From Picochlorum sp. 'celeri' (Eukaryota; Chlorophyta; Trebouxiophyceae): 64,000 nt of DNA. Positions 1-10,353 of the stretch are shown in pieces (position 1 is the stretch's first letter; every line of letters begins with the position of its first letter). The notes under the pieces were generated by a model. That model had not been told where the DNA came from. It did no database searches and saw only the letters and a program-made list of their open reading frames with translations. Made by a program: the position numbers and the translations under genes. The stretch is from assembly GCA_010909725.1 (NCBI GenBank), contig JAACMV010000003.1, forward strand, positions 1,116,001-1,180,000, written 5' to 3'.

Positions 1-1
1 G

Positions 2-1402
2 AGGTTGAACATCACTCACTCCAAAGGCTTCCAAACAAGAAACGGCAAGATTAGCTCTCTGGACCTCTCGACTTTAGAGTTTTCAAAGACAAAACAGTAC
101 AGAGATGACAAGTATTACTTTGATCGCATAATTATCTCTCCGGTGGAGGTCAGGCTCAGCTTCAATTCGTCATTGGTCCAAGATTCAAGCAGAGCTTTCT
201 TTCAACAAGTGATTGCGCTAGCGGATATTGAGGATGCCAGGCTGTGGCTTGCCGGTGTCATACTAAAGAATGCTCTTTTAGATGAGATCACAATGCAATC
301 GTTTTTATCAAGCCACTACCGCAGAGCACTTTTGCTGGAATTGTTCAAAATTGTTGGTGCAGCAAATGTTCTTGGGGATCCAATGGCGTTGCTCCACCAT
401 GTTGGGCTTGGAGTGTGGGAGTTCTTCTCTGGACCTGCTGTGGGCCTCATTGAAAGTGCTAGAACATTCGGACCTAGGGAATTTATTTTTGGTTTCATAT
501 CGGGTACTAAAGGATTGCTGCAGAACGTCCTTTTTGCAGCTTCCAATGCAACAACAAAAGCATCCAGTGCTGCCCACAAAGCGATACTACTTTGGGGCTT
601 TGGGAGGGACGGCCGCCAGAACGATTTGCCCATGAACACAGTGATGCAGCACTGGGTACGAGTAGACGAACACCTCCCTGATGAGGAAGGACTGATTGGA
701 GCTATACTTCGAGGACTAGTTGGACTTGCTACCGATCCCATCAAAGGAGCAGAGGAGAGAGGACTGTTGGGTTTTGTAGATGGAGTTTTCCATGGTCTCC
801 TCGGTACAATATTGATTCCACTGTCAGCATGGCTTCAAATGTGTGCTTCTACTGCTCGCAGTATTCGAAAAGCTGTAGCTGGAACAGCAAACCTTAGCTG
901 GACTAGGCCTCCAAGATGGATTGATTTATCTAAAGCCCTAGAGCCATACAGCAGGACTGAATCCATGGGCAGATGGCTTTTCGTCCAATTATCCATGCAA
1001 CAATATTGGAGAAAGAAGATTGAGAATGACTCGTTTGTGGTATGCTGTAGATTATACAATGCAGAAAACTCTGATGAGTCCTACTTGGTATTGACTGATA
1101 GGAGGGTCCTTGTTGTGACAGCAAAAGGAAATAATTGGAATCCACGAGTACTGTGGACTTCTAGGTTGGGAGCGATTGAAACAATCCATACAGATCAAAA
1201 ATCAGTTCTTATCATTGCGAACCCAGAATTGGTGAAATCCTCAATGTTGAGGATGCATGAAGAACAGGGCAAACTCTTCTCAGTATTTATTGCACGCCTT
1301 GAGACCGAGAGTGAATCACAAAATTTTTCTGCTAAACTGACGTACGAATGCTCGAAATATTTACAAGACTATTACAGCAATAGGATTGGGTTCAACATTT
1401 AA
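2..1402 (+). CDS. VPS13-like lipid-transfer protein, C-terminal part (5' partial)
   Basis: The reading frame is already open at the left edge, so this is only the last ~467 residues of a much larger protein; the first in-frame TTG at 5 is not a start. The sequence matches the VPS13 C-terminal region: a VPS13_C/DH-like segment with PREFIFGF and GTKGLLQNV, then the glycine-rich ATG2-like part with DPIKGAEERGLLGF and GLLGTILIPLSA. A PH-like C-terminal domain follows at about residues 330-460 (YLVLTDRRVLVV). VPS13 proteins form hydrophobic bridges that move lipids between membranes at contact sites, and this end normally docks to membranes. Its TAA stop lies one base from the stop of the convergent JmjC gene. 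Family assignment is firm; the paralogue cannot be told. Confidence 0.85.
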   Translation, partial: RLNITHSKGFQTRNGKISSLDLSTLEFSKTKQYRDDKYYFDRIIISPVEVRLSFNSSLVQDSSRAFFQQVIALADIEDARLWLAGVILKNALLDEITMQSFLSSHYRRALLLELFKIVGAANVLGDPMALLHHVGLGVWEFFSGPAVGLIESARTFGPREFIFGFISGTKGLLQNVLFAASNATTKASSAAHKAILLWGFGRDGRQNDLPMNTVMQHWVRVDEHLPDEEGLIGAILRGLVGLATDPIKGAEERGLLGFVDGVFHGLLGTILIPLSAWLQMCASTARSIRKAVAGTANLSWTRPPRWIDLSKALEPYSRTESMGRWLFVQLSMQQYWRKKIENDSFVVCCRLYNAENSDESYLVLTDRRVLVVTAKGNNWNPRVLWTSRLGAIETIHTDQKSVLIIANPELVKSSMLRMHEEQGKLFSVFIARLETESESQNFSAKLTYECSKYLQDYYSNRIGFNI

Positions 1403-1403
1403 T

Positions 1404-3332
1404 TTATTTATTCATCAAAGCATGTGAATTTGCACAAACATATCCGACGCCATTTGCCTTGTATAGAGGGCCACATTTTTGCACTTTAGGTTCCTGTCCA
1501 GCATGAAAACATTGCAGGTCTTTTAGGATTTCATTTGACCCCTCATAACCCTCCATGATGCGTGACACCATACTCTCTAGCTCTTCAATCCTGACTTGAT
1601 AACTGAAACAAATACTATCAGAGCTATATTGCCTATGCGACAGCAAGAGGTGGCCGTGATTGAGGCACATTTTGTCTTCATCATTCTCTATGGAATACAA
1701 ACCAAAAAGCCATAAATCGCGGTTACACACTGCACAATCCGCTTCTTTTGTGGATACTCCAGAGCCATCTTTCTGACAAAACTTTGGGATGGAATCTAGG
1801 TCTACACCAAACTTGCGAAACTCCGCCTTTGCTGTCTTCCAATCTTCTTGTATCTCTTGCAATCGCAAATGCAATTCGCAGGCTGCTTGCACGATGACAT
1901 CACTCATGCCAGCGTGTTCATCACAGTTCACAGAAACCAGTTTGCAGAGCAGAGCATCTTGGCTAATGGTGACAGGCTTAAGCGACTTTTGGTATTTTCT
2001 GACGATCGCACTCCCATATCGCAACCACGGTGGAGCAGCAAAGTTGACAGCCTCGGCGCAATTGAATCCTGTATTGAAACCACTATGGTACGCATTTGGC
2101 ATTGTCACAACAAATGTCCTTGGTGGATGAACTACCCTGTACACTGGCACGCCTCGCTTGATGAGCTCCCGAGGATGAATTTGTGTCACTAGTTGATATA
2201 AAAGAGATGGGAATGCCTCAAATAGATGAGGCAGGGCATCCTGCATTGCCTCTTCAAATTCCCTCGAAGCATCAGATGGGACAGCATACCACACTTTCGG
2301 GCTACCAAAGTGGATATAATTTACCGAGTACAGTGCATGATCCTCAATATGCCAACAAAAAGAAGAAAAACAAGACCCTGCGTATACCCAAGGCACCATC
2401 ACGCCTGACACAAGCCCAGCATCTTCTTTCAAATAATGTAATAATGATGCTGAACTGCATGGCATATTATTAATATTCCAAGGATGGTTTCTGTATGACT
2501 CTTCTGTGTCATCAACCTCTTCTTTTGGTACAATATCCACGCCACGATGTTCCCGGAAATAGTGATGCAACAACTCGCGCCTCCAAGCAGGCAAAGGAAA
2601 ACCAGATCCATGACATCCATTGTCCAAGTCACTCCCATATAATGCTTCAACGTCCTCAGAGCCGCTGTCCACAATACGCCAAAACTCTCGCTCAATTTCT
2701 TCAACACTAGGACTCACCTTCATCGGAAATTTGTTCGGAAACAAATGCACAGGCCTCTGTGCATCTTCGGAAGACACACCAGTCCCTGTCGGCTCTGGGC
2801 AACTAAAATGCATCGCCTTTGCCCAATCCGCATACTCTGAAAACTCTTTCAATCTACATGATATTTTCAATGAAGCAAATCCAAAGCCCTCCTGAGCATC
2901 CCGACAACAGAGCTCTGATGTCGGCTGCCTCTTTACAGCAAATTCAAATGTGTCCAAATCCACCCCATCGCTATTCTGCTCAATCGCAAACGGGGGATTC
3001 CAGCTCTCTGGAGGTATGATATGAGCCATACCCCACCTACTCGCCTCTTCTGTAATCCCTGAGATGTATTCCATGGGATTCTCCCACTCTTCCTCAGTAG
3101 GCCTGAACGATGGAATAGTAGTAGCCACTATCGAACCATCCGCGTCGCCACACTCTGGCCTCCATCGAGCCTTTGGTCTTTGACATACTTGTCTTCGGAT
3201 TGAATCCCCCTCTGACCCAGGCATGTGCTCCACAGTCGACTCCCTTTCAGAGGAGCATGGGTCATGATGTTCCTTCGTCACAAACCCATACTTTGCCCTC
3301 TTCCTGGTGTTTCCTTGGGCCATAATACCCAT
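1404..3332 (-). CDS. JmjN/JmjC-domain histone lysine demethylase with C5HC2 zinc finger
   Basis: A 642-aa protein in one exon; ATG at 3332, with a second in-frame ATG three codons on. A JmjN domain sits near residues 75-115 (PTEEEWENPMEYI). The JmjC domain spans about 260-430: the Fe(II) ligands read as H and E in WHIEDHALYSVNY and the distal H in NAYHSGFNTGFNCAE, with the 2-oxoglutarate region WYAVPS. A C5HC2 zinc finger follows at about 525-580 (CAVCNRDLW, then MCLNHGHLL). This order matches KDM5/JARID and plant JMJ14/18-type demethylases of methylated H3K4, but PHD and ARID domains are absent, as in the plant KDM5-like group. It is predicted to act in the nucleus. It diverges from the eS6 gene, whose exon 1 begins 231 bp away, so the two probably share a promoter region. 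Confidence 0.88.
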   Translation of the reverse strand: MGIMAQGNTRKRAKYGFVTKEHHDPCSSERESTVEHMPGSEGDSIRRQVCQRPKARWRPECGDADGSIVATTIPSFRPTEEEWENPMEYISGITEEASRWGMAHIIPPESWNPPFAIEQNSDGVDLDTFEFAVKRQPTSELCCRDAQEGFGFASLKISCRLKEFSEYADWAKAMHFSCPEPTGTGVSSEDAQRPVHLFPNKFPMKVSPSVEEIEREFWRIVDSGSEDVEALYGSDLDNGCHGSGFPLPAWRRELLHHYFREHRGVDIVPKEEVDDTEESYRNHPWNINNMPCSSASLLHYLKEDAGLVSGVMVPWVYAGSCFSSFCWHIEDHALYSVNYIHFGSPKVWYAVPSDASREFEEAMQDALPHLFEAFPSLLYQLVTQIHPRELIKRGVPVYRVVHPPRTFVVTMPNAYHSGFNTGFNCAEAVNFAAPPWLRYGSAIVRKYQKSLKPVTISQDALLCKLVSVNCDEHAGMSDVIVQAACELHLRLQEIQEDWKTAKAEFRKFGVDLDSIPKFCQKDGSGVSTKEADCAVCNRDLWLFGLYSIENDEDKMCLNHGHLLLSHRQYSSDSICFSYQVRIEELESMVSRIMEGYEGSNEILKDLQCFHAGQEPKVQKCGPLYKANGVGYVCANSHALMNK

Positions 3333-3563
3333 CTATTACATTATCAAATACCGACATGGGCCTCAACACGCGTGTATGGCAGTGCATTCCCATTGGCAGT
3401 ACCTCGTGGGTCCCTTTGGGATGGTACTGCGAATTCCGCCGCAGAGTCATACGCCCAAGCTGAATGCCATGGATGCCCCAATATGGGCCACTGCCTCCCC
3501 TCCAACGTATACACTATTTAAACAAATCTTTAGGCATTAAATTTGTGTTGTGCTTGATACAAT

Positions 3564-4899
3564 ATGAAGGTACGAGTGTAGGCCGCCGGCAATTTTGACA
3601 GAGGGGGCGATGGCAGTGTGACGGCAGACTCTCTCTCCCTGGGTATGAGCCCGTGCGATGATTGGATTTTCATTTGAATATCACCTTGAAGAGTATTTGA
3701 TGATCCGTTGTCTGACTTAATGCCTTGGGGCTAAGACACTGTGTGACTGCTGTTTGTCACTGACGATACCAAGACAGTGCTGTTCATGGCGATTTGGCTG
3801 CATTTGACGTACGATTCAAATGAATATTAGTTTATTCGTTGGAATACTGGCTGCTGAAATCATGGCGTGAGTTTCCCAAGGGTGATACCAAGGCGGCGAC
3901 CTGCTGGTGCTACGAGTGCGGGTCGCCGTAGGCATGATACCTTGCTGTTGCGGCAATCAGACAGCGGTTTCGCTCAGGAATAATACACATGTATGCATTT
4001 GCATCATCCATTGTGGCGGATGAAGCTCGTATACAGCTCATCAGTCAGGGAGAGAGAGAGAGAGAAAAAGCTAGCTACTGCCCTTTTTCAATTGTATTAC
4101 GAACAATAGCTTTGTTGATCGCCTGCAGAGTATCTAACTCATGTATTTTGTCCCTATGCAGTTTAATATCGCGTACCCAGCTACTGGGTGCCAAAAGAAG
4201 TTGGACATTGATGATGATGCCAAACTTCGTGCCTTTTATGATAAGCGTCTCTCTGCTGAGGTTGCTGGAGAGAACCTCGGAGAGGAGTTTGCCGGTTACA
4301 TCTTCAAGATTATGGGAGGAAACGATAAGCAGGGATTCCCAATGAAGCAGGGAGTCCTCACCAACGGACGTGTCCGTGTGCTCATGAGCAGAGGAGACTC
4401 CTGCTTCAAGGGATATGGTCGCCGAAATGGTGAGCGCCGCAGAAAATCCGTGAGAGGATGCATTGTGTCCCCAGAGATTTCTGTGCTCAACTTGGTCATT
4501 GTCAAGAAGGGAGAGAATGATATCCCAGGGCTCACTGATGATGAGAAGCCACGCCCAAGAGGACCAAAGCGTGCCTCCAAGATCAGAAAGATGTTCAACC
4601 TGACAAAGGACGATGATGTTAGACACTATGTGAAGATTTATGGAAAGAAGATTGAGAAGGATGGAAAGACTACCATCAAGTGCCCTAAGATCCAGCGTCT
4701 AGTAACTCCACAGAAATTGCAGAGAAAGCGTGCTCGTAAGGCTGAGAAGAAGGCCAAGATTGCCAAGAAGAAGGCTGAGCAGGCCGCATACCACAAGTTG
4801 TTGATGACCCGCCTGAAGGAGGAGAGGGAGAGACGCTCCGAGTCTTTGGCCAAGAAGCGTGCCATCCGCCAGGCATCTCAGGCATCAAAGGAGGCCTAA
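3564..4899 (+). CDS. RPS6: Small-subunit ribosomal protein eS6
   Basis: Exon 1 is only ATGAAG (3564-3566 and 3567-3569). It is followed by a 592-bp phase-0 intron (3570-4161, donor GTACGAG, acceptor TATGCAG) and exon 2 (4162-4899). Splicing gives [14 protein letters not shown], the canonical eS6 start; reading exon 2 alone starts wrongly at an in-frame ATG at 4141 inside the intron. The protein is 247 aa, normal for eS6, with the conserved [18 protein letters not shown] segment and a basic C-terminal helix. The tail has several serines (RRSES, QASQAS), the region that TOR/S6 kinase phosphorylates in other eukaryotes. The long first intron directly after codon 2 is unusual beside the 62-200 bp introns elsewhere in the window. 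Gene identity and splice model are strongly supported. Confidence 0.95.
3698..3763 (+). ncRNA. Possible C/D-box snoRNA inside the eS6 intron (weak)
   Basis: Inside the eS6 intron a C-box-like TGATGA (3698-3703) and a CTGA D-box (3760-3763) lie about 60 nt apart. GTAT just upstream (3693-3696) can pair with ATAC (3766-3769) as a short terminal stem. Ribosomal protein introns often host snoRNAs. The base before the C-box is T rather than purine, and the internal C'/D' boxes and guide target were not verified, so this is only a candidate. Confidence 0.2.
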
Positions 4900-5011
4900 G
4901 TATTCTCAGATATTGATCTAGTTCGATGTTTGAAACAGTAAATATTAATATTCTAGGGGAGGCATTTTCGTAATATATGTGTCTTCCATGTAAACAGTAT
5001 TCTCCACTACT

Positions 5012-5401
5012 CTAGAACCATGATGATCCAAGAAGGATTAAACAGGATGTGATTGACAATGTGCTCAGCGTCATTGCTGTTCCGAAAACCCGAAACTTGA
5101 ATCTCTCAGCAACCTGACTGACGCCATATGCATGGACAAACCTCCCGAGACATAGCGCAGCACTCAAGCCATGAATAAGTACCGCTGGGTATGAATATTG
5201 TTCCTCCAAGACATACAATAACATGAGCGACAGAGGGACGTACTCTGCACAGTTTGCGTGTGCTCGAATTGCTTTTAAAAGCTCTTTGTTATTCCCATCG
5301 CCCACACCAACCTTGTGTTTTCGGCGCAGGGTAAGCGTCCTCCAGGACAAACCCACAAAGAGGAAACCCAAGATGGATCCATACACAGGAACAATCATCA
5401 T
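5012..5401 (-). CDS. MAPEG-family membrane protein
   Basis: A 129-aa protein with about four hydrophobic helices. The first helix starts at the N-terminus (VPVYGSILGFLFVGL); the typical MAPEG signature KAIRAHANCAEYVPLSL follows at about residues 43-59, and the C-terminal helix is TLSITSCLILLG. MAPEG proteins are small trimeric integral-membrane enzymes that use glutathione, including microsomal glutathione transferases and eicosanoid synthases. This copy is closest in pattern to the bacterial YecN-like and plant MGST3-like group, which fits an ER or envelope location, but the substrate cannot be inferred. ATG ATG at 5401 and 5398 are both possible starts. The stop lies 112 bp from the convergent eS6 stop. 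Confidence 0.8.
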   Translation of the reverse strand: MMIVPVYGSILGFLFVGLSWRTLTLRRKHKVGVGDGNNKELLKAIRAHANCAEYVPLSLMLLYVLEEQYSYPAVLIHGLSAALCLGRFVHAYGVSQVAERFKFRVFGTAMTLSTLSITSCLILLGSSWF

Positions 5402-5657
5402 CCTTTACAGCGCATATAATGCAGTTATATATCGAAAACCATGCATTTCCCGAATAGAAGATCCAATATGCACAGCTGCATACAGCCTGATGCCTTGTTC
5501 ATTCGGCTTCCTCGCGAGGCCATTCGATTCGAATGGGGTCATCCCCTGACTCTGAAAAAAAATGCTAGAGCAAGCATCCGAGGGTCAAATCCCATTAAGT
5601 GCTCACCTTGTGGGTGGATTCCACATCAAAAACATCTTTTTACAAATATAAGACACC

Positions 5658-7745
5658 ATGGCTACCATTTCCATTGCCGGGCTACGATGCACACATGAAA
5701 AGCGGCCAAACTGGCACCACCATGTTGGGCCAGTCGGTATGAGGCAAAGTCATCCCTTCTGTTCTGACAGCAAAAGCGCAATGTGCCAGAGAAGAGACTC
5801 AATCCGATGTCATTCATATGAAGATGAACCAGATTGGGATCAAGAGATGTCGATTTTCAAGAAGAGGACCCTGCGGCCAAACCAGTTGGCATCGCTTCGC
5901 AAACTGGAGGAGGAAAAGGTCAAATCTGGCAAGGTACGAATGGTTCATTTGATTTCTGATCGGAATCAAAACAGTCTGATGGGGAATACGTTGTCGTAGG
6001 TGACGCTGGTTCAAGGCAAGATTGCAGTTATTGAGGGACTAGATAATGACTCTGAGAGTGGAACAGAGCTCCAATTTTCTAGTGGACCTTCTGGGTACGT
6101 CACTTCTGGTTTTTTTATTATATAAAAATATGTGCCTGGGTCTGATCTTGGGAATGTTTTCTATAGGGTATTGCTATGGAGAAGGGACGATAATGTCGTC
6201 TTTGGGCTTGTCCCAGAGGGCTCCAACATGGTATCTGTTGGGGACCAGGTAGATTGTCAGGTGACGGGGATTCTACAGGTAGCAGACGAGGAGGAAGGTC
6301 CTAGAACTAAACGAGAGTATACATATGCTAAAGTTCCAGTTGGCGAGGAGCTTTTAGGACAGGTAGTGGACTTTAGAGGCTGCGTTGTGGAAGACGGAAG
6401 TGATGCCCCTTGTGGGAGTCCAATCGGAACGAGCATCATGTATCCATTGTTGAATCCACCCCCGAATATGGAAGATAGAGAGTCGATTGATTCTCCTTTG
6501 ACGACAGGTGTGAAGGCGATTGATATCATCACGCCGTTGGGGAAAGGGCAAGCGTTGCAGGTGTCTGGGGTAGAAGGTTCGGGGAAGACTCAACTTTGCA
6601 TCCAAGCAATCATAGGGCAGAGAGATACTGGTGTGAGATGTGTTTATGCTGCTATAGGATGCACCAAAGAGCAGTTTAATCAGACGCTGAAAGCGCTGAA
6701 GGAATATGGGTGCATGGAATATACAACTGTTGTGGTAGCTACAGCTGATGCTGACCTAGGTGAACAGTATGCTGCAATATGTTATGCATGCAGTATCGCA
6801 GAGCGCTTCAGAGACGAAGGAAAAGATTCCCTCGTTGTATTAAATAGTATATCTGCCATGGTAAAGTTATGGGAATCGATCACGTATAGTATGGCAACGT
6901 TGGGCTCTGTGCAGATTGAAGCCAGTGAGATGGAGGATTCTGATAGTGATCTTGTAGAGTACGAAGGAATGTTAGTATCTGTTGCTGCAGCTCAGAGAAG
7001 AAGATTCTTTGGTAGTCTGATCCAGCGTTGTGCGAGAATGCACAAGAGATTGAAGGGAGGCTCGATGACTGGGTTATTTGTTGTTCCAGGTTCTCCAGCC
7101 CTCGGAAGAAAGCCCCAGATGAAAGACAAGATTGCGGCATACAAGCATCTGACACCAGCCCAGAAAGAAAAACTACTTCATGCCTTGGAGCAGCAAGGTG
7201 AAGCAGATAGTTCGATAGTGTCTGCTAATGATCTGAAGACGGAGGTCGTGGAAGAATTCATGTCAATGGCAGATGGACAGGTTGTGTTGGAGAATTCCAG
7301 AGATGAGGTTACTGGAGGACCTCGAGTTGACCCACGGCTATCCGTCTCTAGGATAGGATCACGTGCTCACTCTCCAGCGATTTCTGATCTTGCATCGCTG
7401 GTGCGCTTTGAATTGGCTCAAGCAAATGATGCCCAGCGATTTGCAGCCAATGCAGCAAGTGATCCACTTGCCAGGAAAGCCCTGCAACGAGCTGATGCCG
7501 TGACTGCAGCATTGCCTCAGAGGGAAGGATCAATTTGCACACTAGAGCAGCAAGTCATTCAACTCTTAGCTATACATCAAGGACTCCTTGATAATGTACC
7601 TCTAGAGGACGTTGCCTCAACGCTTGATGAAATCACAGATGATGTCACAAAGAGATGCCCTGTGGGTGTGGAGGAAATCAAAGTCACGAAAAAGTTATCG
7701 CAGGCCGCAAAAGCAGCTATTCTGGCAGCACTCACTACTCGATGA
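5658..7745 (+). CDS. Divergent nuclear F1-ATPase alpha-like protein
   Basis: Three exons: 5658-5933, 6000-6094 and 6167-7745, with introns of 66 bp (GTACGAA...GTAG, phase 0) and 72 bp (GTACGTC...ATAG). The product is 649 aa. About 90 N-terminal residues are basic and Ser/Thr-containing (MATISIAGLRCTHEKR), possibly a targeting peptide. An F1 beta-barrel follows, with FSSGPSGVLLW formed across the second splice. The nucleotide-binding domain has PLTTGVKAIDIITPLGKGQ, a Walker A GVEGSGKT and the alpha-type arginine-finger segment LSVSRIGSRAHSP. The C-terminal helical domain is intact. True F1 alpha subunits carry GDRQTGKT; the changed P-loop, an acidic linker (MEDSDSDLVEYEG) and overall divergence suggest a paralogue rather than the ATP synthase subunit. 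The role is unknown; assembly factor, alternative subunit or separate ATPase all remain open. Confidence 0.82.
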
Positions 7746-7809
7746 AGTCTATCAATGATTATAAATTAAATGAATACTCATGATGGATTGAAAAAATATG
7801 GTTCACATC

Positions 7810-10353
7810 TCATATCTTCCCATGAAACTGATACATCCCAGTTCCTGTTTTCAACAAATCTCCCATCTCATTCAAGTACGTTATAAAGCCCCTTGTGTCC
7901 TCAATCGCCAGCTCAATATCATCGGCAATGGTGAATAAATCATTCACGGGTATTTCTTTGCTATTTTGTTTCTGACAAAACCTCTGAATTGCTCGCATGT
8001 AGCGATCCCTCTCCTGCTGAAATCGACCACCAGTTCTCCCTCCTTTCCTGGACTGGTTTGCATTGTCAAAGATAATTGTGTCTGGCCCATCACACAGTGA
8101 TCCAGTTATCGTCTCCTCAATCACTTCAATCGCATCGAGGGCGTCATCTGCAGAGACCTGCTCTCTCAATTCAACCCTTGCTCTGGCCTCTGATATTCTG
8201 ATGATACTTTCCAACAATCTATGTGTGACCGTTGGGGAGGAGACATCTCCTGCTGCCCTCTGTCGAATCTTGAGATAAAAATCTTTTATTATTTTCTTGG
8301 CCTCTTCAGATAGCTTAGGGTGGACGTACTGTCGAGCATAGGCCACCAATTTTTTCACCAGTTGTAGGGGTAGAACATCCTTCTTACTTACTCCCTTTCT
8401 CAGTCGAGCATGGAGGCTTTCGCGTGTAGCAGTCCTCTGCGAACCAGAATCTGATCCATTGTCATATGACTGCGTAAATTTCTGCGACACTTCTGATGAC
8501 AAACTACCCTTCATGATGTGACCTGCCAATCTCTTGTCATTGTCCTCGCTTGGCTTGTCCAACATTAAAAACACCAAATCAAACCTTGACAGCATGGCAG
8601 GGGATAATTTTAAATTCTGAGTCAGGGAAAGCCTTTTATTGTAATGCCCTCCCACAGGATTTGCCGCTGCAACGATGGTTGTCCTGGCAGGGAGAGAAGC
8701 AACCAGACCAGCCTTGGCAATGGACACCTCTTGCTGTTCTAGTGCACCAAGCAAGGCACTATGTTCTGAAGAAATCTTATCGAATTCATCCACACAGCAA
8801 ACCCCTCGATCAGCTGTTACCAATGCACCGGCTTCAAGACTAAACTCTCCGGCAGTTTTACTTACACTCAGGGTGAGACCTGCTGCAGAGGCATTAGGAC
8901 CACAGACATATACACCGCGAGGGGCTGCATCAGAGACAGACTGGAGCAGTCTACTCTTCCCCAGACCAGGGTCGCCGACTAACAAAACATGAATATCACC
9001 TCGAACACGAAATGTAGACCCTTTGGACTCGTCTGCATCCTCAAACCCATGACGTCCTCCAAAGAGCGACAGTACCAATCCTGCTTTGATAGAGGCCAAT
9101 CCAAAGATATCTGGGGCCAAGCTCCCCACCAAAACCTCCAGACTTCTCCCACGACACCTAGAAACATATGCTTTGATAAAAGAGAGATCTTTGGCTGTAA
9201 ATCCCGGCATTGCTGCCGGAAGGAATGATATATTTCGGGGAATTGCAACAAGCATGCTTGCATCACTTTCACCATTGAAAGCATCTGCCCTCCTCAAAGA
9301 CACCGCTTGAATATAAGGAAGAAAGAGTCGTGTTCGTTTCGGATCTGGACGACTTCTTCCTCCTTGAGAATCTGATGGCGACACCTTCACAATCCCAGTA
9401 ATTGATACAACATCCCCAGGGGAGCACGAGTCCACCAGATCCTGTATCAGCTCAATTTCCACCAGATTCGACGGAGCACCCGCTCCTGCGTCTGGCCCTC
9501 CCCCTTTATGATCCGATTGAAATGGTTGAACATGTATCTTTTGCCAATCGATGCATTTGGCCGATCTAGGATTTGCTTTCAAGTACCTGCTCTGACAATA
9601 CCCAGTACCACACACAGACAGTGGAGTAAAGATCCCATCTTCAAATCTCATTGACGTTGTATTCTTGCACCGCATACATACAAAGTCCATTGACATATAC
9701 AATGCCTGAATAGGAGATATTTTGTTCACAGTGCCCCGAAGAGTCACCAACTTGCCCACCCTGTCAGCTTTTATTGAACCCACAGATTCAAATACACTCT
9801 TCTGGTGAGCTGGAGTAGAATAATTAAACAGCCGTATTTGAACAGAATCCAACTTTTCATACCGTTCTTCATCAATATACGACTTCAATATGTGATGAAA
9901 TGCCACGCGAAGACACAAAATGGCATCTGATGGCGCATGCAGCATGGCCTCCTCCAAGTTTGGTACAGACAAACCAATGTCTTTCCAATCCAACGGAATG
10001 GCGATGGAAGATAAAGAAGATTTAGACTTGATCTTGACCAAATCAGAAACAAATTTCTCTGATGACGGTGCACGAAGAAACTCGATCAGAGACTGTATCA
10101 AATCACACCGCCTGTCATCTCCAGCAATCGTTTCCCGAGGCCAATACCTGTCCAGCAAACCTGAGAAAATCCGCTCAGATTCGCATCGAGACCCATCATC
10201 ATCATCCCCATTGCTTTGTGAAATAGGGTCAGCATTCCCCTGATACTGTGGAGAGTTTTCTTGCTCATGTACCTGTTGAGTATTTGAATTCTTGTTGCCC
10301 CTTCCAAAACGGCCACGACCGCGATATCCACCCCGACGACCGCCTCGCCACAT
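7810..10353 (-). CDS. MCM8: MCM8 DNA helicase
   Basis: 847 aa from the ATG at 10353, which gives MWRGGRRGGYRGRGRFG, an Arg/Gly-rich N-terminus like that of other MCM8 proteins; an in-frame ATG seven codons upstream (10374) is less likely. It has an N-terminal OB region with a zinc-binding stretch (CMRCKNTTSMRF, then GTGYC) and the MCM AAA+ core at about residues 380-620. The core shows Walker A GDPGLGKS, Walker B VCCVDEFDK and the arginine finger LSRFDLVF. Features shared with MCM8 rather than MCM2-7 are RGVYVCGPNASAAGLT and AAANPVGGHYNK. MCM8 pairs with MCM9 (HROB loads it) in homologous recombination and interstrand-crosslink repair. Its stop lies 64 bp from the convergent F1-alpha-like gene. 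Confidence 0.93.
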   Translation of the reverse strand: MWRGGRRGGYRGRGRFGRGNKNSNTQQVHEQENSPQYQGNADPISQSNGDDDDGSRCESERIFSGLLDRYWPRETIAGDDRRCDLIQSLIEFLRAPSSEKFVSDLVKIKSKSSLSSIAIPLDWKDIGLSVPNLEEAMLHAPSDAILCLRVAFHHILKSYIDEERYEKLDSVQIRLFNYSTPAHQKSVFESVGSIKADRVGKLVTLRGTVNKISPIQALYMSMDFVCMRCKNTTSMRFEDGIFTPLSVCGTGYCQSRYLKANPRSAKCIDWQKIHVQPFQSDHKGGGPDAGAGAPSNLVEIELIQDLVDSCSPGDVVSITGIVKVSPSDSQGGRSRPDPKRTRLFLPYIQAVSLRRADAFNGESDASMLVAIPRNISFLPAAMPGFTAKDLSFIKAYVSRCRGRSLEVLVGSLAPDIFGLASIKAGLVLSLFGGRHGFEDADESKGSTFRVRGDIHVLLVGDPGLGKSRLLQSVSDAAPRGVYVCGPNASAAGLTLSVSKTAGEFSLEAGALVTADRGVCCVDEFDKISSEHSALLGALEQQEVSIAKAGLVASLPARTTIVAAANPVGGHYNKRLSLTQNLKLSPAMLSRFDLVFLMLDKPSEDNDKRLAGHIMKGSLSSEVSQKFTQSYDNGSDSGSQRTATRESLHARLRKGVSKKDVLPLQLVKKLVAYARQYVHPKLSEEAKKIIKDFYLKIRQRAAGDVSSPTVTHRLLESIIRISEARARVELREQVSADDALDAIEVIEETITGSLCDGPDTIIFDNANQSRKGGRTGGRFQQERDRYMRAIQRFCQKQNSKEIPVNDLFTIADDIELAIEDTRGFITYLNEMGDLLKTGTGMYQFHGKI

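Noticed and set aside
5..13. TTG as start of the first gene
   Set aside because: The frame is open to the window edge and the family is much longer; this is a 5'-truncated gene, not a start.
4075..4626. 183-codon minus-strand frame over eS6
   Set aside because: It lies antisense to a highly conserved ribosomal protein exon and shows no family features.
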